The position numbers and the translations under genes were made by a program. 22,233 nucleotides of DNA from a virus. Where the stretch lies: positions 1 through 22,233 of IMG/VR virus record IMGVR_UViG_3300006121_000057. One strand, 5' to 3'. The notes beneath the pieces were generated by a model. It was not told the DNA's origin. It saw nothing but the letters and a program-made list of their open reading frames with translations, and did no database searches. Positions 17,059 to 22,233 of the stretch are shown here, piece by piece. Each line of letters opens with the position of its first letter. Position 1 is the first letter of the stretch.

Positions 17059-17322
17059 TTAAACATCATCTTCGGGGCTAAAATCTAGGGCAAGTTGGTG
17101 AGGATCAACCTTCACTCTAATGCTCCCATCCTTTTCTTCTACTGGCAAATCACCGCCATTGAGTTCACGCAAAGTCCTCTCCACATCTGAAATCTTAAAA
17201 CGGTATACACCGCCAATCTTCAAAGCCGGAATTAAGTCTTGCCGAATCCATGCACGGACGGTCGATACAGATACAGCGAAATGCTCCGCAATATCTTCTA
17301 TCGGGACAAATTTTTCGTCCAT
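17059..17322 (-). CDS. Small excisionase/MerR-type helix-turn-helix protein with C-terminal QLALDF peptide
   Basis: Residues 6-50 (VPIEDIAEHFAVSVSTVRAWIRQDLIPALKIGG, then YRFKISDVERTL) match the compact winged HTH_17/excisionase pattern: helix-turn-helix followed by a wing and the conserved YRF-x-SDVE segment. The total is only 87 residues. The tail, residues 55-87, is charged and probably flexible, and contains QLALDF at 76-81, which fits the hexapeptide clamp-binding pattern QLxLx(L/F). Its ATG shares one base with the previous stop (TAATG) and has AAGGAG upstream. No integrase is seen nearby, so a role as a transcription or replication-initiation DNA-binding factor is more likely than excision. 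The DNA-binding fold is confident; its target is unknown. Confidence 0.8.
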   Translation of the reverse strand: MDEKFVPIEDIAEHFAVSVSTVRAWIRQDLIPALKIGGVYRFKISDVERTLRELNGGDLPVEEKDGSIRVKVDPHQLALDFSPEDDV

Positions 17323-17717
17323 TATTTTCTCCTTATGGTTACGGAATACTCTGTTGTAGCATTAAGTCCGGGCGGTAGTAAGTCCGGATGCTCTTCTAAA
17401 AATACCTTAGTATTGGTTTGTTGCAAACGTTTCTCCAATAGTTCAGGTACACCATGCTCAAGAACAAACTTGTGCATAGATTCCCAATCCGATGTGGTGT
17501 ATAAAGTCTTGGTAGTCCTGTACACCGTGCCGGAATCTGTTCGTATACTCTCAACGCCTAGGTCTTTCATTTGATCTAAGATAGCCGTCTTAACGGTCTT
17601 CATCTTCTCATCAATGCTACCTATTTGTTCCTCAAGTTCTTTTGCAAGTTCAGCTTTCTTATCTCGCATCTTAATATAAACTTGAGTCAGCTTCTCCAAT
17701 GAAACGCTTTCTGTCAT
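17322..17717 (-). CDS. Conserved coiled-coil phage protein (131 aa), unknown function
   Basis: Residues 1-55 form a highly charged helix (KLTQVYIKMRDKKAELAKEL...MKTVKTAILDQMKDLG), suggesting a coiled coil. The C-terminal half has a VYRTTKTLYTTSDWESMHKFV segment, LLEKRLQQTNTKVFL, and an ending PDLLPPGLNATTEYSVTIRRK. This ending, with LLPPGLN and a basic VTIRRK tail, recurs in my memory among phage replication-module proteins without an assigned function. It is the first gene behind the internal promoter and has a strong extended Shine-Dalgarno sequence, so it is probably made in quantity. Its stop overlaps the start of the HTH gene. A nucleic-acid-binding or Gam-like accessory role is only a guess. 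Confidence 0.8.
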   Translation of the reverse strand: MTESVSLEKLTQVYIKMRDKKAELAKELEEQIGSIDEKMKTVKTAILDQMKDLGVESIRTDSGTVYRTTKTLYTTSDWESMHKFVLEHGVPELLEKRLQQTNTKVFLEEHPDLLPPGLNATTEYSVTIRRK

Positions 17718-17721
17718 TATG

Positions 17722-17731
17722 TTCTCCTGTT
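17722..17731 (-). promoter_or_regulatory. Extended Shine-Dalgarno AACAGGAGAA before the 131-aa gene
   Basis: The same ten-base string, with similar spacing to the start codon, also precedes the ssDNA-binding-like gene (17051-17060) and the helicase gene (19352-19361). It supports the ATG at 17717. Confidence 0.75.
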
Positions 17732-17776
17732 GAAAAAAAGGTAATGGTCTTGTTTTGTTCTCACTACCGTACTAGT

Positions 17777-17804
17777 ATTATATAGCAAATTTTACATTAT
17801 TCAA
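17777..17804 (-). promoter_or_regulatory. Sigma70-type promoter inside the replication operon
   Basis: On the minus strand TTGAAT (17799-17804) is followed after 16 bases by a perfect TATAAT (17777-17782). Four of six bases match the -35 consensus and all six the -10. Transcription would begin near 17770 and lead directly into the 131-aa gene, giving a leader of about 50 bases. The -35 box overlaps the last codons of the helicase gene. A short imperfect inverted sequence (ACTACCGTACTAGT, 17763-17776) sits just downstream of the -10 and could be an operator, perhaps for the HTH protein encoded two genes on; that part is speculative. Confidence 0.7.
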
Positions 17805-19347
17805 GTAGATTTTTGTAAAGTTCAACTAATTTTGTGTTTTCGTCTATTCTATTATCTAATAGTTTGTAAAGATGTCTTTCAGCATTAGACCCTTGAAGCC
17901 TCACAATCGTAACCGGATGGCGTTGTCCGGCTCTATGCACCCGAGCGTTAGCCTGTGCATATATCTCAAGGGACGGAGTTGGCCCCCACCACACAACGGT
18001 ATCAGCCGCAGTTAGGGTTACACCATGAGCCGCCGCTTGAGGTTGGATGATTAGGATTCTTGGGTTAGGGGTAGTCTGAAAACTATGGAATATCTCTGCT
18101 CGTTTACCTGCTGATACGTCACCACTAATGATGTCCGTGGTATAACCGTCCGCATGGAGCTTTTCGGATAGTACCTTGATCGTATTCTTAAACGGCACAA
18201 AGATAAGAACCTTTTGCTTGGTCTCGTCGATTACCTCTTGCAGTACTTTATACCGATTCTTGATATCAAAGGTTAGGGTTTCTCCTGTATCGGAATAGAC
18301 TGCGCCACAAGATATTTGCAGGAGTTTACTTAACCCAACAGCGGCGTTGACCGCCGTAATTTGTTCGCCTGATGCTTGCACCACAAGTTGTTTACGGAGC
18401 ATTTCGTAGTATTTCTTTTGTTGCGTGCTAAGTTCAATCTCCCTTGTGACGTAAGTCATCTCAGGTAAATCTAAACATTCTGCCTTGGTAAACCGGATAG
18501 CCGGTTGCAACGCCTCAAACACAACCTTGTCGGCGTTAGCTTTTGGAACCCATTTAAACTGCGTTACCTTGTGCATTACCATGTCTTTAAAAGCGGTATA
18601 GAATTTGGGAACATTCTTTGGGTTAACAAGTTTAGCCAAACCATACGCATCGACCGGACTTTGGGCGGCAGGTGTTCCAGTCATCATCCAAAGCCAAGTG
18701 TCTGGTTTCAAAAGTCGATTAAGTGTTTTCCACCGAGTCGTCATGGCGTTCTTATAGGCATTAGCCTCATCAATCACGATTAGGTCAAAGCCTCCGTTAA
18801 TAATATCTTCTGCAACGATCTCAACACCGTCATAGTTAATGATGACAAATTCAGAACCGCCATTGATAATTTCTTTTCTCTTGGCTCGGTTACCGTAAGC
18901 AATGTCAACCGTCCTGTGCATAGCAAACTTAAATAAGTCAGCCCTCCATGCCGAGTCCATGATAGACAAAGGGCAGATAACCAATACTCTCTTAATACGT
19001 CCTACCTTCATCAAGTAGTCGGCAGCCCATATAACCGATCCGGTTTTGCCTGTGCCTTGTTCGTTCAAACAAAATGCTCTTGGATTTAGGGTAAGGAATG
19101 ATGCCGTTGTTTTTTGGTGATCAAACGGTTTATACAACCCAGGCCAGTTGTACTGCCCCATGATAGGTGATGGGATGTTTTTTATTTGTAGGTTCTTTAA
19201 AACCTGTGCTTCATCTAAGCCCCAGTTAACGGCAACCTCTGAATGTGTGTCGTGTGTACGAATTACTTTACTCTTTGGAATTACTGTCGTTACTTTACCC
19301 GGGTTCTTTAAATTCAAAAGCAATAGCTTATTGTCTATAACTTGCAA
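17797..19347 (-). CDS. SNF2-type SF2 DNA helicase/translocase (516 aa), TTG start
   Basis: Motifs are in the expected order: FDHQK (76-80), Walker A EQGTGKT (96-102), VICPLSIM (Ia region), the Walker B/DEAH box as VIDEANAYKN (191-200), TGTP (223-226), and motif VI QANARVHRAGQ (465-475) after QAAAHGVTLTAADTVVWW. This is a compact two-lobe SNF2-like translocase like those in phage replication modules; the DEAN box is a variant of DEAH. The start codon is TTG: the ten-base ribosome site AACAGGAGAA lies just before it and no ATG occurs until residue 63, beyond conserved-looking sequence. It probably remodels DNA or replication forks. An internal promoter overlaps its 3' end. Confidence 0.9.
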   Translation of the reverse strand: MQVIDNKLLLLNLKNPGKVTTVIPKSKVIRTHDTHSEVAVNWGLDEAQVLKNLQIKNIPSPIMGQYNWPGLYKPFDHQKTTASFLTLNPRAFCLNEQGTGKTGSVIWAADYLMKVGRIKRVLVICPLSIMDSAWRADLFKFAMHRTVDIAYGNRAKRKEIINGGSEFVIINYDGVEIVAEDIINGGFDLIVIDEANAYKNAMTTRWKTLNRLLKPDTWLWMMTGTPAAQSPVDAYGLAKLVNPKNVPKFYTAFKDMVMHKVTQFKWVPKANADKVVFEALQPAIRFTKAECLDLPEMTYVTREIELSTQQKKYYEMLRKQLVVQASGEQITAVNAAVGLSKLLQISCGAVYSDTGETLTFDIKNRYKVLQEVIDETKQKVLIFVPFKNTIKVLSEKLHADGYTTDIISGDVSAGKRAEIFHSFQTTPNPRILIIQPQAAAHGVTLTAADTVVWWGPTPSLEIYAQANARVHRAGQRHPVTIVRLQGSNAERHLYKLLDNRIDENTKLVELYKNLLE

Positions 19348-19351
19348 TTAT

Positions 19352-19361
19352 TTCTCCTGTT
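19352..19361 (-). promoter_or_regulatory. Extended Shine-Dalgarno that fixes the helicase TTG start
   Basis: AACAGGAGAA is followed after four bases (ATAA, on the minus strand) by TTG at 19347. Its identity with the boxes before two other genes in the operon makes the TTG start convincing. Confidence 0.75.
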
Positions 19362-19370
19362 GCTCTTTTC

Positions 19371-19712
19371 TTATTTGAGCTTGATTACTTTGCTTAGTTT
19401 CTTTTCGCCTTTTTCTTTTTTTGTGGTCTCTGAAACTAAGTTACTTTTTGAATCTCGCTTAAATGATCTGTTACCACTTGCGGATTCGATGAATACACCG
19501 TTCTTATTAGAACCGCCTTTGTCTAAGGCTTTGACGTGAGCTACATCTTTACCTTCTCTGATGTCTGCCTCGCCATTCTTATTTTTGTCGGGGTACTTTT
19601 TATCTATCGCACGTCTTGCACGTTGACGCTCCATGCGTCTTTCTTCTTCACCTCTTGCTTTTTGCTCTTGGTATTCCTTCTTATAAGGGCGTGGTGTATT
19701 AACGTATGGCAT
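19371..19712 (-). CDS. Degenerate HNH-like phage protein (113 aa)
   Basis: The ATG at 19712 is chosen over one at 19727 because it has GAAGGA six to nine bases upstream and follows the TGA of the nuclease gene by one base. Residues 8-45 are a very basic, charged helix. Residues 53-84 (EGKDVAHVKALDKGGSNKNGVF, then SASGNRSF) match the HNH pattern DVxHxxPLxKGGSN...N...N, with His59 and Asn69/71; Asn81 stands where the last HNH histidine often is. The CxxC zinc ribbons of many HNH enzymes are absent. Small proteins of this kind (GKDVDH...GGSN...NRSF) occur in phage genomes. It may be a nicking or resolving nuclease, or a DNA-binding remnant; activity is uncertain. Confidence 0.7.
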   Translation of the reverse strand: MPYVNTPRPYKKEYQEQKARGEEERRMERQRARRAIDKKYPDKNKNGEADIREGKDVAHVKALDKGGSNKNGVFIESASGNRSFKRDSKSNLVSETTKKEKGEKKLSKVIKLK

Positions 19713-19713
19713 A

Positions 19714-20373
19714 TCAGTTCCTTCCATTATGTGAACAATCTAACACAAGACAATGTTTCTTGCACAAGCCACTCGGTCTAGGATTCCATACATTACTCTC
19801 ATGGGCAAATTTGAGACGGCTAATCTCCTTCATCCACTTGAGCCACATCTTGTCCTGATTGCTAGAGTCGTAGCTATCTTTTATGAAAGCGTTAGCAATC
19901 ACAAACAACAACCCAGCCCTAACCCTTTTGATTTGGGGGAAGTGCTTAAACACGGCTAGTGCCATCAATTCTAACTGACCTGTGTCCGCATACTTAGCAG
20001 ATCGACCTGTTTTGTAGTCTAAAATCCTCGCTTCTTCGCCATTTAGGATAACCAAATCAGCTATCCCACGCCACCACCGTTTGGGATCGTTAAAATCGCA
20101 CGGTTCTAGCCCTTCGGTCAATGCCATCTCGAATTCGCACAACTTCTCACCCGGCATGGATTTGAGTCCATCCAAGGCATTCTTTGCGAATTTGAATGGT
20201 TCCGGTAATGGAGTACCATTTTTGATATAGAACTCAGCCGCTTCATGGAATTGCTGTCCATAATCCGTAGCCTGTGTAGGGGGTTCAACAACATCCTTTA
20301 ATACCTTTAGGTGATAATATTTCTTTGGGCACTGCCCAAATAGTTTGATGCTAGAGTACGACCATGTAATCAT
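19714..20373 (-). CDS. RecB/Cas4-like PD-(D/E)XK nuclease (219 aa) with four-cysteine Fe-S signature
   Basis: The ATG at 20373 is preferred over the upstream TTG because it overlaps the polymerase stop (TAATG) and has GGAG eight bases upstream. The catalytic set is visible: His43 (YGQQFHEAAE), Glu82, Asp106 (GIADLVIL), Asp119-x-Lys121 (ILDYKTG) and Gln133 (GQLELMA), as in PDDEXK_1/RecB-type nucleases. Cys15 (FGQCPKKYY) at the N-terminus and Cys204, Cys208, Cys213 (GLCKKHCLVLDC) at the C-terminus reproduce the one-plus-three arrangement of the [4Fe-4S] cluster in Cas4 and AddB. It probably degrades or trims DNA ends in replication, recombination or host DNA breakdown. No other CRISPR component is present. 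Confidence 0.85.
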   Translation of the reverse strand: MITWSYSSIKLFGQCPKKYYHLKVLKDVVEPPTQATDYGQQFHEAAEFYIKNGTPLPEPFKFAKNALDGLKSMPGEKLCEFEMALTEGLEPCDFNDPKRWWRGIADLVILNGEEARILDYKTGRSAKYADTGQLELMALAVFKHFPQIKRVRAGLLFVIANAFIKDSYDSSNQDKMWLKWMKEISRLKFAHESNVWNPRPSGLCKKHCLVLDCSHNGRN

Positions 20374-22205
20374 TAACAATCTCCATAAGATTCTCCGAAA
20401 CCGGATTCACAATTTACTGGTAAGCCTTCAGCCCAGTCGGGTGTCCAACGCATACACTCCTCGACATAATTCCTAGCTTCTTCAGCTTCTTCAACTTTCG
20501 CAAGACAAGCAATCGCATCATGGACTGTTAGCACAACATCATACTTCTTAGCGATACGAATCATTTGTTCGCCAATGATACACCGTGCAATAGCTTGGCA
20601 GACATTCTCAATTACTTTACCGCCATAGATTTTATTCCATCCACGACGAGTCTTGTACATATATTGAACACCTTTTTCATCCCTAGTTGCTCTTAAGTCG
20701 TCATAGCGCATCAAGAGTCCGCTTGGTAGTCGTATAGCTTTTTCAAGCGGTACAAGTTGTAGTACGCCTTCTTTACCTAAACGTATTACAGAGCCATTAG
20801 CTAACGCTTGTAAGGCGACTTGAGCTTGTTTCCATATAGAAACAATTTGTGGGTAAGTACTTCTGTACGTATGCACAATTCGCTTTGCTTCTTCAGCCTC
20901 AACTTCAACACCAAAAGTTTTAAGCTGGTTCTTAAATTTCTCCGACCCCATGCCGTAGCCCGCTCCAAGGATAGTCGTCTTACCCACGAACCGCTCCTCT
21001 TTTGTAATCTCTTCAGCTTTCTTACCGTAGATTGCCGATGCCATAAGTTTGTATACATCTTCGCCCTTTCTAAATGCTTCAACTAAATCGTTCTGTCCGG
21101 CAAGCCACGCAAGTGTTCTCGCCTCAATTTGTGAGGAGTCAGAGTCTATGATGACATAGCCCTCGGGTGCTTTTATAGCCTTCTTTAACTTCCCTGCGTT
21201 CTCGCCTCGGCTTGGTAAGTTTTGTAGGTTTAAGTTGTCACCGCCACCCCAACGTCCAGTATGCGCCGCATAATATTTCAGGGGCACTGGCATCAAACCA
21301 CGCTTGGCAATTCCAATAAAGCGTTCTGTCCTAGTTTCTTCTAGTGTACTCTTTGTACCTAGCCTCGCCGCAACTAAAGTCTGCACTCGTATATCGGGAT
21401 GCTCCGCTAAAGCTTTAAACGCCTCATCGTTCTTAGCTAATGCTAAAGTTTCTTTACCTGTGGTTACGCTTATCTTAGTCGGAGGACTAACGCCGTAGAG
21501 TCTAAGTAAATCCGCAAACTGTTGATTAGACGCAAGTTGTGTCGAGTCTGTTATGTCAGCATCCAGTAACAACTTAGCCTTCTTGTCTCTCACCTCATCG
21601 TAGTGCTGTTCAAGTAGAGTCAAGTCTAACTCTAATTTCGGCGTAATAAACATCCGTAGAGTAAGATCAATAAGTTTAAGTTCTTTCTTTGGAAAGCCGT
21701 TGTGCATCATACGACTAAATAGCGCATGGGTAATCTCAACGTCATTGATACAGTAGTCGCCGTACCTACTAAGTTGTTCAGGTGTAAAGTCTTGCCTGTA
21801 CTTGCCGTTGGCTTCATTAACCTCTGTACCCTTGGCTTGTAGTTTATAGCGTTCAGCCATCGCACCTAGACTGCCACCTACTTCAACGCCATGCAATGCC
21901 CTACCCATAGATAACGTATCAGCATAGACTTTAGGCACAATACCAAAACGCTCACTTAGTATAAAACCATCAAACGCTGTGTTATGGGCCAGTAAGATTG
22001 AATCATCCCATGGAAAAGATGTTAACCATTGTTGTATTTCCTCACGCGGGCCAGATGCCCATTCAGTTTCTTCGTTGTTTACTTTGACTGCTACGCCAAT
22101 TACTTCAAAACGTGAGTCACGCACATACTCCTCGGTCGTCAGCTTGGTTAAGCTAAACGTAGCCTTCTCATAATATGTTTCAAAGTCTAGTGTTATTAAG
22201 TTCAT
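20373..22205 (-). CDS. Family A DNA polymerase with 3'-5' exonuclease (610 aa)
   Basis: ATG 22205 (MNLITLDFET) is preferred; a TTG at 22217 would add four residues without a better ribosome site. The proofreading domain has ExoI DFETYY (Asp7, Glu9), ExoII HNTAFD (74-79) and ExoIII YCINDVE (Asp155). The polymerase domain shows HTGRWGGGDNLNLQNLP (315-331), motif A DSSQIEAR (Asp356-Arg363), motif B RFVGKTTILGAGYG (405-418) and motif C VHDAIA (561-566). Motif C has Ala564 where most family A enzymes have Glu. There is no 5' nuclease domain, as in T7-type phage polymerases. It is the main replicase and heads the visible operon. Anything upstream, including the promoter, is outside the window. Confidence 0.93.
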   Translation of the reverse strand: MNLITLDFETYYEKATFSLTKLTTEEYVRDSRFEVIGVAVKVNNEETEWASGPREEIQQWLTSFPWDDSILLAHNTAFDGFILSERFGIVPKVYADTLSMGRALHGVEVGGSLGAMAERYKLQAKGTEVNEANGKYRQDFTPEQLSRYGDYCINDVEITHALFSRMMHNGFPKKELKLIDLTLRMFITPKLELDLTLLEQHYDEVRDKKAKLLLDADITDSTQLASNQQFADLLRLYGVSPPTKISVTTGKETLALAKNDEAFKALAEHPDIRVQTLVAARLGTKSTLEETRTERFIGIAKRGLMPVPLKYYAAHTGRWGGGDNLNLQNLPSRGENAGKLKKAIKAPEGYVIIDSDSSQIEARTLAWLAGQNDLVEAFRKGEDVYKLMASAIYGKKAEEITKEERFVGKTTILGAGYGMGSEKFKNQLKTFGVEVEAEEAKRIVHTYRSTYPQIVSIWKQAQVALQALANGSVIRLGKEGVLQLVPLEKAIRLPSGLLMRYDDLRATRDEKGVQYMYKTRRGWNKIYGGKVIENVCQAIARCIIGEQMIRIAKKYDVVLTVHDAIACLAKVEEAEEARNYVEECMRWTPDWAEGLPVNCESGFGESYGDC

Positions 22206-22233
22206 TAAGTTTCTCAATGTAGTGAAATGCTTT

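Noticed and set aside
17059-17322. Excisionase-like HTH protein as evidence of a temperate phage
   Set aside because: No integrase, attachment site or repressor is seen. This fold is common for general phage DNA-binding proteins, so lysogeny cannot be claimed.
19342-19781. Plus-strand frames with membrane-like Leu/Phe-rich peptides opposite the HNH-like gene
   Set aside because: They arise as antisense of Lys/Glu-rich coding sequence and lie inside a coherent minus-strand operon.
19714-20373. A Cas4-like nuclease as evidence of a CRISPR system
   Set aside because: No repeat-spacer array and no other cas gene is present. The neighbours are phage replication genes.
22206-22217. TTG at 22217 as the start of the DNA polymerase
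   Set aside because: It adds only four residues before MNLITLDFET, where the exonuclease motif I begins at once, and it has no better ribosome site than the ATG at 22205.

Overview
The window is a stretch of a tailed, double-stranded DNA bacteriophage genome, most likely a podovirus-like lytic phage. It has two convergent gene blocks, very tight packing (start/stop overlaps of 1-4 bases), no rRNA, tRNA, host metabolic genes, integrase or IS element, and moderate A+T-rich composition. Host and phage genus cannot be fixed from the sequence. The style of the proteins resembles uncultured aquatic phages of Proteobacteria, but that is an impression and not a measured match.

Left block, plus strand, positions 2-13025: virion genes. 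In order these are the 3' part of a tail/neck structural protein carrying an inserted beta-rich module; a small conserved protein; a Gly/Ala-rich virion protein with a GPGxGxSD...GEFVV C-terminal signature; a small GNAT-like protein; a 1007-residue Gln/Gly/Ala-rich protein; and a giant 2235-residue protein with an HESGH zincin motif and a large-polyvalent-protein-type C-terminal region. The order small GNAT-like protein, then long helical and giant proteins, recalls the T7 internal (ejection) protein cluster gp13-gp16, so this block probably makes the tail hub plus the proteins ejected with the DNA.

Right block, minus strand, 22205 down to 13108: replication genes, transcribed leftwards. In order these are a family A DNA polymerase with 3'-5' exonuclease; a RecB/Cas4-like PD-(D/E)XK nuclease with four cysteines placed as for an Fe-S cluster; an HNH-like protein; an SNF2-type SF2 helicase starting at TTG; then, after an internal sigma70-type promoter, a conserved coiled-coil protein, a small excisionase-like HTH protein, a putative ssDNA-binding protein with an acidic tail, a primase-helicase fusion, and a small conserved protein whose start is nested in the primase gene. 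Together they supply priming, unwinding, strand protection, synthesis and DNA processing.

The blocks meet at about 13025-13108, where a strong hairpin with a U-tract in the leftward direction terminates the replication transcript at the 3' end of the giant virion gene. The most interesting items for follow-up are the beta-clamp-like QLALDF peptide on the HTH protein, the recurring AEGG...GG motif across two virion proteins next to a zincin-bearing giant protein, the Fe-S-type nuclease, the VHDA motif C of the polymerase, and the shared extended Shine-Dalgarno box in the replication operon.
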